A stretch of 64,000 nucleotides of DNA from Anisakis pegreffii (Eukaryota; Nematoda; Chromadorea; Rhabditida; Anisakidae), in NCBI GenBank assembly GCA_035041965.1, contig JAPYMA010002831.1, forward strand, positions 62,001-126,000, given 5' to 3'. Positions 53,301-64,000 of the stretch are shown here, in pieces; position 1 is the first letter of the stretch, and each line of letters opens with the position of its first letter. Below the pieces are notes generated by a model. The model was not told where the DNA came from, did no database searches, and was given only the letters and a program-made list of their open reading frames with translations. Position numbers and translations under genes: made by a program.

Positions 53301-53415
53301 TCTGTGTTATCGATATTTGCCCGAGCGATTAGGTTTAATTTTGTTGAATATTTAAAGGAAAACGCTTCATACTAACGGATAATCCGCTCGTTGACACGCA
53401 TTTCAAAAAACCATA

Positions 53416-53417
<2 letters not shown>

Positions 53418-53481
<64 letters not shown>
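53418..53481. repeat. TA dinucleotide microsatellite, about 32 units
   Basis: Uninterrupted AT/TA run. Confidence 0.95.
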
Positions 53482-53485
<4 letters not shown>

Positions 53486-55128
53486 CATTGACTTATGACT
53501 GTGTTCATTTCATTGACCTATGAAGTTTATTTCGTATGGCAGTTGAAACGAATCACAGTAGAGCACTTCACTGTGTCATACTTATGGTATATGAACAATT
53601 GCGCAACAGCTATCGCATTCATCATTGACCGTATTCAGGTAAAGATCATCAACTAGCAATTAGTGTCATCCCATATTACCAATCAGTTCATCTAAACGCA
53701 TGCGAACAGTTATTTTCGACAGAACGGTTTCGTTTTTTAAACTCAGTGTGTTTGCTTTATGTTCTAGAATTGAATTTATTTTGCAAACAAATTTAAATGA
53801 AGATAGACAAATGTATGTTAATCGTATGTATATTAAGCTATTAATATGTTAATTTTACATCTCAGTTCATTTTACTTGCAATTGTCGAGATGGACTTTCT
53901 ATAGTGAGTATGCAACAGTGGTGTTTGCACGTCGCAAACCGCTAAATCGTTCAACGATAATCAACTTATTGGCACATATTCTAGCTTTGAATCAATTGCT
54001 GTTGAAATTCTATACGTATAAAATTGGATAGTTGAAAATGTTGACAATGCAGTTCAAGCTGACTAGATGGGGTTAAGATAAGATTGAATAGCAAGAAAAG
54101 AAAATAAATGCTATTGATGGGTGGTGGTTGGGTCATCATCAAAAAATGACTAAATACTATAAACACAATAACGATGTATGGTTAGGTCATCGTAACTCGA
54201 TCGTCATTACGAGATAAGTCCATATAATGCGTTTATCTGAGTCACACAATCGCGTTCCATACAAACGCCTTAGCCAAAACCAACAGATCTATGATTGTTT
54301 CACCATACCGCCTGATCCATATCTGACTACAGGTGTGCAGATAGATAATGCCTCTAAATCCCTGCATGAAACATTTCACATAAAAGAGATGAAATTCTTG
54401 AGTGATTTATCACATGGTTTGCATATGTGTCTATTTGCGAACAGAATCGGGCATCCCTAACTGTAAAATGAGAACGGTATGATTCATGCAAACTTATATT
54501 ATCTATTTGTGTGAATAGTCTCTCATCGCTAATTTCTTTCCAACTTCTAATCCACTTCTCGCATAGAAGTTGGTTGAAAAAAATGAAAATCTTAATGCGA
54601 ACATTGTTCAGTGATTGTTGCTTGACACAATCCAGTGCCACCTGCATCGCTAAATTTGTGCTTTCACTCAGCCGAATGCAGATGTAACTGAAGAAACTTA
54701 CGGAATCGTTGAAAAGTGAATCGCTAGCTGTAGATATATTGAACGATGATTTGGCATATATATTCACAATCTGGTGAAATCAATATTATTATGAATGGAA
54801 AAAAGAAGTTGCATTGTGATGGTAATGATCTTTCTCATATGTGCGAATGATGCTATGCTCTAAGGGTATGCATGAATTGATTACGTTTTTGGCACATGCG
54901 CATCTGTTCACGGGTTATCCATATTCATTTTGCTCTTCAGAGGGAAGGTGTTAACGGTTTGCAAATGTCTTTCATTTATGTACATTGCTTTCTAAGTTAA
55001 TTCATCATCAATCATTAAAAGGATCAACGAACAATCAAAATCAAGCATTTGCAATATTCTATTGAAGTATCTATTGCGTAATCAGCATTGTTATTAATCC
55101 TGAAATCATATCTTCTATTGAAACAAAA

Positions 55129-55130
<2 letters not shown>

Positions 55131-55169
<39 letters not shown>
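55131..55169. repeat. AT dinucleotide microsatellite, about 19 units
   Basis: Uninterrupted AT run flanked by AAACC and AATATAAGC. Confidence 0.95.
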
Positions 55170-55174
<5 letters not shown>

Positions 55175-56311
55175 AGCAATTTGGAATCGCTGGATTTTGT
55201 ATTGACAAGCAAAAATTGGAAGCTGAACAACTGTAATTGTTTTTTAAGTTGTTCTTGCTGAACGACATCAGCGATCGCCAACTCGTAGCAATATGTTGTT
55301 TATAAAGACCGAAATAGCAGTGCGTCGATATCCCTGAACGATTCACTAATGATAATAGCACTTTCACCGTGCTTCAATACCCCTATGAGCACTTATCGTT
55401 CAACGCTTCTCATTCAGAACGATCATCGAATAAATGAGCAAATTAAGTAACCGAAATAGAAACAAATGTGTTTGGCTTTACGCCAAGCTGTTAATCAACA
55501 GCGAATGATTGGACAAGTGCTTATTTATAAGCGGTCATAACATAATCAGTAAACAATGCCATTGTATTGGTCACATGAAGTTTGGAAAGAGTTTTTGATT
55601 CAAATTCGTTTCAGTCATATATGCTTGTTTTAATGACAGTCTCTTTCATTTTCTTCCCCACTGTGGTTTGTGAAGAATAAATTTCGATATTCACTGGGAT
55701 GTTGAAAATCAATCTTCCTTTCCGCTCAAAATGCTTATTTTAGTCATGTAAACGAAATTTTTTACTGAAAGCCGTATTGGAAACATAGTTCATCGGATGA
55801 TAAAAACAACTGAAAATCATTTTGATTAATCGGTAAAAAAGGTTTCGATGCGTGGCACTTTTCAGAAATCTGTCAGAACTCACATTTTAGAGAATTTTTC
55901 TTTGCTGTTAGGCATCATATCATTTGAACGTTAATGGCATTGAAAACCACTGATCGTCGTAAAAGTGAGTCCTTACTGTTAGAAATAGAGCTTCTATTGT
56001 CCAGAACGAATTTCTGTCAGCGGATTGATAAATATGATCCATTGTGACAATTTTGCTTTGTCCTACCCTCAAATCTCTCTTCTTGTCTGATTTGATTCAC
56101 TGTCACTTCTCCAGATCACAACTATGAAATCATTTGACAAATAGTAGCAAACAAAGGGAAATGACAAATGAGTTCACTTATACTTAAATGTGAAAACACA
56201 AGCATGAAACCTTTGCATGTGGTTGGTGAATTGTAACTGATCATTACTATAATATTGGAATCGGTGATTTTGCGCTTATAAAGGCTACTAATTTTAAATA
56301 CAAGTGTGTGC

Positions 56312-57535
56312 TATGGTTTGCAAAATCCCGACGATTTTTCAATCCCGGGATCTGGATTTAATCTCGGGATCGATTTTTGATCCCGGGATCGAACAATTTT
56401 TGTAATATCGATGCGGAACGTGTTCAAACACATTTTTCGAACCAATATGTTCATTAATCAATATGTTAATTTAACAAATTATTGAACAAATTCGAGGAAC
56501 CAAATTATTCAAATTCAAATCAATATTTCATATAATGTTGCTAATGATCATGTCGTAAGGGCATACTGCATATTCTATGCTAAGGCATCTTGTCGTCTCG
56601 GGTCTAAGCAAATAACAGTACACTTGCATGTGAATATGAAATTCTTGATTCTCAAACACTCATTTGCAGTGCTTCAAGTCCATTTTCTCGCAGTATTAAC
56701 GTCAGCTGAATTCTGTCGTTTCGGAAATTTCGATTTTTTACGAAAGAAATGCATCGCATGAATTATATCATTCGAGTTTTGGAAAAATTAAAAGTTTAGA
56801 GTTAATCTAAAAATTGAAAAAACGTCTGCAATGGATTTTCATCGAACCATCAAACACTTACATATTTGATAATTTCGATCAAAAATCAAGCAAATTTACT
56901 TGATATTCAAGCTTAAGATCCTTTTGAATGGAACAACTTTGCTCACTTCGGCAATGAATTCTCTATGAGTGAACTCAGTGAGAATTAAGTACATTTCGAT
57001 CGAATGGAAACTTTTCCAAATAGCGAAGTAAAAAGACTTGCAGTCTTTGGAACATGCAGCTGAATTAAAAAATGGAATATTGAGGCCGAACAAATCTTGT
57101 GGGAGGAAACGACTCAAAATTTCATTGAGCTTCGTTGCTCTTGGTTTTTATTAGAAAATGTGATTATCTCTGTTAGTCTACATAAAAATCTATCCAGATG
57201 AGTGTGATATAAAGCAATGAAAAGCAGAATAATCAGTTGAATATTCAATGAAATGTTACGTAAAAGTTCATCGAGCTGTCGTTGATCATGTCATTCGTCC
57301 GAATTGTGTCTATTTCCTTAGCTGAACATCAACGATAGAGGGCAAACAGCAAAGATAAGTGCATGTAAATTAGATGAGAATGATTAAGGCTTGCTTCAAG
57401 ATGGGCATACTATCAAAATTCACATAAATTGACCTGTTTTATCAAATCCCGAAATCCCGGGATTTTCCAAAACTTAAATCCCGGGATCGGGATCAGAACC
57501 GTAGTCCCGGGATCCCGGGATTTCGCGCAAACCCT
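56312..57535. mobile_element. Fold-back element with 9-bp target duplication
   Basis: The host 9-mer AGTGTGTGC is found exactly on both sides (56303-56311 and 57536-57544). The ends are inverted (GGTTTGCAAAATCCCG and, reversed, GGTTTGCGCGAAATCCCGG), and each arm carries several CCCGGGAT units. The interior is AT-rich. A minus-strand open frame (56896-57117) has no start context or family match. A 9-bp duplication fits Mutator-like elements. It resembles the 644-bp element at 31.5 kb in design but not in sequence. Confidence 0.85.
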
Positions 57536-57917
57536 AGTGTGTGCCATTTTATTGCTTACAGTTTACTTTGCTTGTGGTGGCAATAAGCCTTCTCGTAATC
57601 ACATTTCATGAATCGGTTCTAGGAGGTATCAACTTCTCGAATCATCTCAACTGCCTTCTTTAACAGTACTAGTGAATATGGAAATCGCATTACGTTACTT
57701 TCAGATGATCATTACATTCAAGTCTTGTTAGTACCATGATGGTATTCGACATGGCTAGACCTTCTCTTAGACTGTTGTGTTGCTTATTATTGCAATCGAT
57801 TATGATTGCATGAAAAGAATGAAAACCTTGTTAAATCACCATTTTCTTGATAAACGGATGTGATTTCAATGAACCTACGAAATATGACGATCAATTGCTG
57901 CTGAAAAAACAACTCAC

Positions 57918-58007
57918 AAAACATTTCCTTTAGAATACCAGAAGGTAAAGGGATCGGACATTCCATATTCCGCGATAAACGTCCGTTAGATGCCTTAGCA
58001 GCCGGTA
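57918..58007 (-). other. Candidate isolated exon
   Basis: Ninety bases between a TTGTTTCAG acceptor and a GTGAGT donor, reading PAAKASNGRLSRNMECPIPL. It is coding-like, but no flanking exons were found. Confidence 0.3.
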
Positions 58008-59329
58008 CTGAAACAAACTTCATCCTGCTGCGTCAAGATATGAAAATATTCTTTTAAAATTGCTCACGTCTTATTGATAGAGTCCTTCAAGATAAAGACT
58101 GAATTCATTTCAGCTTGTCAGTATGAAGCTTCTCTTGAATAGACTCAAGGATGAATTCATCACTCATTCTTAATATGGCCTCATAGTCCAACATTGATGG
58201 AACTGTTGCTAACTAAATGTATACCGGATGTTGCAGACATAAAATGTTTTGAGAGGTATCCAAATAAGCATTTTAATGACGTATTGCTTCGTAGAGAGCG
58301 CCATAGTCTGAGGTTTCTTCATTAGGATATATATCTCCACGTAAATTGATGGCAGTTTGTTGCAAAAGCAAATGTTGCAGGGTGAGAACAACAAAGGTCT
58401 CTAGTGTTAAATGGTTTATTCAGTGTTTGTTGACCGTTACGGTGGTTTATTGAAGTGTAAACTTAATGGGTATTGTAGATGCATTAACGTGTACACTTTA
58501 TTGTATTTTATCAAGGATTGTCGATTTGGTTTGACAACAATGATATATCAGCATTTTCAGCAGTTTACAATGACTTGATTGCTGTTATACAAAACATTCG
58601 TTTACTTACGTTAATATCACATAACAACCATTGAATATATCCACGCCATCCGAATGTTGTTTACTTCCTTAATTACAGCAACGGTTTATTGAATGGGGTG
58701 CGTAGTGTGGAGAATACAACTTGTATAATCTAGTTCACAATTTGATAAATTTTGTAAATAACGGGATCGATTTTCACATAATATGTGCTTTCAGTGAAGC
58801 AGAAACAGTTTCCTTGGTTAATTTTTCGGTAATGTTCATGAACATAATTGAACATAAATCGGAATTAAAATCAGTGCTTCAATCCGTTATTCTTTGTCAG
58901 TTTCATTTCATGAGCACGTCATGCATTGTTGGAACTCGATTTCAGCGAACCGTTCACATTGATTTAGATATCCTTTGCCAAATGCAGTTGATCATTCCCA
59001 CTAAGGGATTTGTTGAAAAATTTCCAGCGTAATTCAGTTCACGGATTGAAGCTTAACTGATGATAATTCGTGATTTGATTAATCTATTAACTTCCTAGTC
59101 TTGAACGAGTTTTATTGCAATTGTATAATGTTTTGTTGAGAGCATTCGAATGAGGTATTTGTGAGATAGGATGATTTATTATTAATTTGATGAAGAGGAG
59201 ATCGAATATCAAGTGTTCTTCATATTGCGGAATTGACGAATGAGTGAATGAATGCACGCAGCAATGACCTTGTGTATGTACCTTGTATAAACCATTATCA
59301 CTGTAAATCTTTCGTCTTTTAACCTCTAT

Positions 59330-59440
59330 GACAGCTGCCGCAGTTTGCTAGGTTTTTGACGGATAGCATCAAAAACAACAAATTGCGGCAGCTGTCATTC
59401 TATCGAACAGATTTTCTCTCATGAAATTGCGGCAGCTGTA
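59330..59440. repeat. Three copies of a CGGCAGCTG motif, two forming a hairpin
   Basis: AATTGCGGCAGCTGT occurs at 59381-59396 and 59425-59440, and inverted as ACAGCTGCCGCAGTTT at 59331-59346. The first and second copies, with flanking AAAA/TTTT, can pair across a loop of about 20-30 nt. It lies about 400-500 bp upstream of the first EMI exon. Confidence 0.7.
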
Positions 59441-59837
59441 AAGAAATTCCATCGAACACTTATTTTGGTGTTTTTATTTCTCCACCGTACAAGTACAGTA
59501 CGCACAGACGTTATGCACTGTCTGAGAGGTTTTATAACAGAAATATTTCTGACTTATTTGTAACATTCTGAAATGCTTCAATACGGTGCACACTCCTGCT
59601 GAGGAGTCATCTCCGTTGTCAAGAAGTTATTCGTAATCTATTGAAATGCCTTATTTGAGATTCATCAAATCCACTTGCGTAACATTCAAATGAGAAGTAG
59701 GTAGAAAAGGGCTCAACGGATCAACCAAACGAAAATTTGAAAAAAAAGATACTAAAAGATTCATTCCGTTGAGCTTATCATGCCGATGTAACGGGGTTGA
59801 TTGCTACTATTATGTCTGTCGATGAAATCTATTTCAG

Positions 59838-62800
59838 GAAGAACGTTTGTCCTCATGAAGAGGTTGAAATCGTTACCGTACAAGAACCGTGTGTTCAAGC
59901 ATATACGAAATATGTGAGAATTCGAAAGCCGGGATGCAACGGACAGTTTCGTTCATGCTCAGTACGCGAACCAAAGTTAGTTTCAACTTTAATTTCCTCT
60001 CGGAATATTTTCACTTCTCTTTTTAAGAGCATTTTCCTCGATCGTCGCAAACGTTTTTTGGTTCACTTTATAGAGTCTTCAACATAGATGATTCTCACAA
60101 ATTTAACAACAAGAACAAAAAATCACTGTCTTCAACAATTCATATCATTATTTTTTCAAAAGCAGAACAAAAATCTGTCAATGCTCAACCACATGAGAAC
60201 CTTTTATTGTTTCATTGGTTCAATTCATACAAATATTTGTGAAGTTGAATCACTTTTTTCTGCAACGTGCGAGGTGAATGGTAATCAGCTGAGTCTTCTC
60301 TGATCGGCCTTGCACTCAATAAGCATTTGTACACCTTTATTCGAATTGCATTTCCATATTTGATATTATACTACGTAGTCATCATCTCAAAAACATTTGT
60401 TACTGTCACTCAAAAAACAATTCGTACCGAGGCAGTGAAAGATGCGATGAGAATAAACCACAGCAAGTGATAAAATGCGTTATCTGATCGTAATTGACCA
60501 CTTGTTTGACACAACTTTGACCTTTCGGCAATTCACTTCTTAAGAACATATAATTAAGGTGATGAGCATTTGATGGACTGCTCTCTGAATATTCATTCAT
60601 CCGCTATAAAAAAACAATAGTAGTAGGGATTGTCTTATATCAACAGTGCATTTATTTCATAGTGATGAATGACAGTTACAAATTGCTTTCATCTTATACG
60701 AAGAACAGCATTTACCTAATAGACTTTCTCAATCGACACCCTACAAATGCCACTGTGGTTTTACACCAAACTGATGGGATGACATTCCAAAGAATGGAAC
60801 GCCTCACTCACTGATGTATATTTAGGTTCACAAAAATTTTTTTAGACGAATGGGCTACGAATATATTTTTGTGGTTGTTGCTTGGGAATCGTTGTTACTT
60901 TGAAAAAGTTTCGGACGGAACTCCATCATGAGTAGACATTTTGTTTTTGAGATAATTGTGATAAAATAATTGTTGGGCTGAATTATCATTTGAAATCGAT
61001 TGTCTCATCGAAGAAACAATGAACATCTTCTTTTGTATTTTCGTTGAATCGCATCAAATCATTCGCGTAATGGACATGCAGTAATGCTTCCTGAAAATTG
61101 CTCAGTCCGATATCAGAGTCAGCAATTCTCAGAAGAGCATGGGAGTATGAATGTCTTTCAGTTCTTAATTAGTAATACTTGATCAAATTCCTGCTATTTC
61201 ACATCAGCTGTTTTTGCATTCATTCAATCGAATGATCAGTTGATTATACCGATTGTGAGCGAGATTGTCGCGAAAGGAGCATTTGATGACATCATTTCTC
61301 TTTTTGCGCTTTATACATACGTATGATCCAGACTTTATTCAGTACTGAAAATTGAGAGTAAAATTGCTTTCGTAGCCTAATATGTCTTCTTTGGAGTGTT
61401 TAATCCGTAACAAAATTGATGCGCACAGAGAGGAGTTTAAGACCGATGAGGCTTATAAGCTTCATGCGTTTATAACAAACAACGTTATGGAAACGGCGTT
61501 GGTTATTGATGCTGTTATTGTTGTTCATTGAAGCATAAAATACTCTCAAATGAGTGTGCATCGCAAAAGTGTATACTTTAAGGAGCCTGGATAGACGATG
61601 TTTCAGAACTGTAGAAAAAACTTTACTTAACTATTACAAACTGCTTTCCCTGAGAACTTCATTATAGAATGGAATTCGATAGAAAACAAGAACAATGCAT
61701 AAAACGAATGATGAATGAAATAAAGCACATATTGATAAGTTCAACTAATGAGTTCATTGTCAAAACCCAAAGACAGCATGAGCTATCGATGCAGCCACAA
61801 TGACTGACTGTTTTCCTGTGCACTAAGTGGGAATGAGTAAACGATACGAAATATCCGCCAGAAACATTTTCAGGACCGTTTATTATCGCACCTACAAGAA
61901 TGTGACACGAACCAAACGCCATACGACTGTGCAGTGTTGTTCTGGATGGTTGCACGTGCCTGGTGAAGATGGCTGTCAAAGAGGTTCATGTTTTTCATTT
62001 AGAACATTTATCCTGATCCAACTTTCGGCAGGTGTATCTTAGGGAATACCTGCAGTGTGAGCAGTTGCCGAATCTCTAATGAGGATGCATATCAGTGCGA
62101 AACGTTATTATAACTTTAGTATTATTCGTTTGAAAATTTAAATGTAGTGTAATTATGAAATTTCTGCCACAAGATACATACAACAGCGACTGATTGATTA
62201 GATTTTGTTTTCGTTGTCTCACCGAAAATAACCTCATCGATCATTCGGTAAATAGAAGATGTTCGTAAACTGGTGAATCACAACAGTGATGCAGCTCTCG
62301 TTTCATAATTCATTCGTAATCCTAATTGACCAAGCAAAAGTTCATTGTGGTTATCTTCTCGAAATAAACGTTTGATGGATGACTTCAGATCCCCTTCAAA
62401 CTCAGTAGTTGACATTTGGAATGTAACTTTGAGCGTTCAGTCAAGCATCCCAAATCCGTTAATTTGGCATCGGAATATGGATGAATTTACTGAATAATTG
62501 TCCATGATAGATAAATAGTGCAATTCAGTTCTCAGAGAGTTAGTTCACTGTGGTGGAACCTTACTGTCAGATAAATTTTCATCAAAACCCAGTGAGTTGA
62601 ATTTGTAAGGTTACTCTGGTAATAGATCGTAACAGTCGACATCTTGCATAAGAACGTTGATTTTTGGAAGAACACTTAATCAACATGATATGGTCAACCA
62701 GTTTTTTTGTAAGATCAATATTTTGCATGTTAGAGGCTTAGAAATGAATACTGGTCAAGTTTTCTGTTGGTTATGGCAATTTCAAATAATCGCGATAATA

Positions 62801-63988
62801 GTGTTCAATTGTCTCCATGTATGGCGTGAATGATAATTAATGAAAAATCCAGTAATGTTAACCTTTTTCCGTGAAAATTTTCTCAATAGCAAAATTCCCA
62901 TCAAAGTTATTCTAATTCAACAAATCATTTCTATCATGAAGTTGAAGCAGAACTGATTTAAATGCATTTCAATTATTACTGATTGCTAAAAATACACTTT
63001 ATTGCTTTTTCAAAACCTACTTGGGGCAGTTGTTAACGTTTGATAATTCCAAGTTGATGCGAAATGATTGATCATTGAGGGTTTAATGCATTCACAGCTG
63101 GTCTTGATGAAGATAATTTATGACTGCAACTGCAATGATGAAACATCAAAGTGATTTACATAATGCTGCGATTTCACGCGATCCTATTTCGAGCTTTCAT
63201 TTGTGCCGCACATGGCTTCTGTTTTTGTAATGATCCTTTAAAGCACTTATCTATCATTCATGAGATTGCATCATCCATCTAACCGTAGAATTACATTCAG
63301 TAACATTACTTTCTGTAGTGGTAATTGAGAGTTCTTTTTAGTTTGCAGAACTCCATTCATTGTTAATAATTATGAAAATAGACATCTGAATTATCGTGTC
63401 AAATATCAGAATACTTAATCACACTAATGAATGACTTTACAAAATCTGGTTCAGATAACTGTGCAAAATCTGGTAGACCGATTTCATTTTGTCCCAGAAG
63501 CTGTAGTTCTAAAATTGAATGTTTGACGTCAAATTTCATTTGCAGCGAATTGCACACCAGAGTTATGCCACAACGGAGGAACTTGTGTACCAGTGCAAAA
63601 TGGTACTGAACAAGTATGCTATTGTCTGGAAGGGTTTCAAGGAACAAGATGTCAATATGGTAAATATCTTCTCAGTTAACGAGGCAGCAATATTCATGAT
63701 GCTCAGCACATGGCTTTTAGCAGCCGATATTCTTCTACCAAGATAGATTTTTAAGACCAAGCAAATTGGAGTCTTTTTGTGGGACATTTCTCGAATTGAT
63801 TCGAATATTCTGAAGCACTTGCATCCAAAACGATCAGCGTATTCCCAATGCAAAAATGATTTAAGATGTGAATGAGTGTTTGATCGATAATGGTGGATGT
63901 CACCATGACTGTGTTAATACGATCGGTACTTTTTACTGCAGATGTTTTCCTGGATATCGGCTTGACAACAATCACAAGAAATGCATCG
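59838..63988 (+). CDS. Secreted EMI- and EGF-domain protein (both ends incomplete)
   Basis: Four exons join in phase: 59838-59975 and 61874-61983 (EMI domain), 63546-63659 (EGF) and 63866-63988 (calcium-binding EGF). The EMI domain begins [12 protein letters not shown], has [16 protein letters not shown], and ends in [14 protein letters not shown]. The first EGF has [12 protein letters not shown] and [12 protein letters not shown] with its six cysteines. The second starts [12 protein letters not shown] and ends CRCFPGYRL, the pattern for calcium binding and Asp/Asn hydroxylation. The order EMI, EGF, EGF-Ca is that of EGFL7/EGFL8, but longer proteins such as MEGF6 also start this way. The signal-peptide exon, which must end in phase 2, was not found, and the gene continues past the window. 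Confidence 0.88.
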
Positions 63989-64000
63989 GTTTGTTTGTTC

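Larger units (their letters stand above)
50327..56302. other. Gene-poor region with AT repeats
   Basis: About 6 kb without a recognised gene. It contains two AT microsatellites. A plus-strand ATG frame at 54227-54341 (VPYKRLSQNQQIYDCFTIPP) ends in a possible donor GTGTGC and may be a first exon. I could not find the next one. Confidence 0.4.

Overview
The window is eukaryotic nuclear DNA, most likely from a nematode. It is AT-rich, and its multi-exon genes use short T-rich 3' splice sites of the TTTTCAG type. Several genes have an acceptor-like AG only a few bases before the start ATG, as expected for spliced-leader trans-splicing (20391 on the minus strand, 42856 on the plus strand). Small genes on the plus strand are packed closely. 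The species cannot be named from sequence alone.

Region by region: (1) 1-20378, minus strand, is the N-terminal two thirds of a cytoplasmic dynein-1 heavy chain, from the start codon through the tail, linker, AAA1, AAA2 and into AAA3. The gene runs off the left edge. Its introns hold a Harbinger-like fold-back element with tRNA-like arms (3645-4891), trinucleotide repeats and an inverted pair of SINE-like sequences. (2) 20379-21254 is the upstream region, with a cluster of G-runs. (3) 21255-33112 is an 11.9-kb block bounded by 838-bp near-identical inverted repeats. Inside, on the minus strand, lies a Ty3/gypsy-like element: gag, zinc knuckle, a membrane-glycoprotein-like region, aspartic protease, integrase, an accessory ORF, a superfamily-1 Upf1-like helicase, a polypurine tract and an LTR. 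No reverse transcriptase or RNase H is visible. A 644-bp mobile element has inserted in its 5' part. (4) 33929-38294, plus strand, holds glucosamine-6-phosphate N-acetyltransferase, an unassigned gene and a BORCS5/myrlysin homologue. (5) 38690-40973 is a second, rearranged gag fragment bounded by inverted LTR ends. (6) 42860-45137, plus strand, is WASHC3 (CCDC53). (7) 45138-59837 is gene-poor, with AT repeats, a 1.2-kb fold-back element with a 9-bp target duplication, and a few candidate exons. (8) 59838-63988, plus strand, is a secreted EMI/EGF-domain gene that leaves the window on the right.

The host genes share a loose theme of intracellular transport: dynein motor, BORC lysosome positioning and WASH endosomal actin. 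Nothing in the sequence shows joint regulation except possible polycistronic packing at 33.9-38.3 kb. The most unusual item is the RT-less, integrase- and helicase-bearing element inside long inverted repeats. Its integrase and helicase both lack the expected catalytic glutamate, and its ORFs are separated by single in-frame stops, so it looks decayed or repurposed rather than autonomous.
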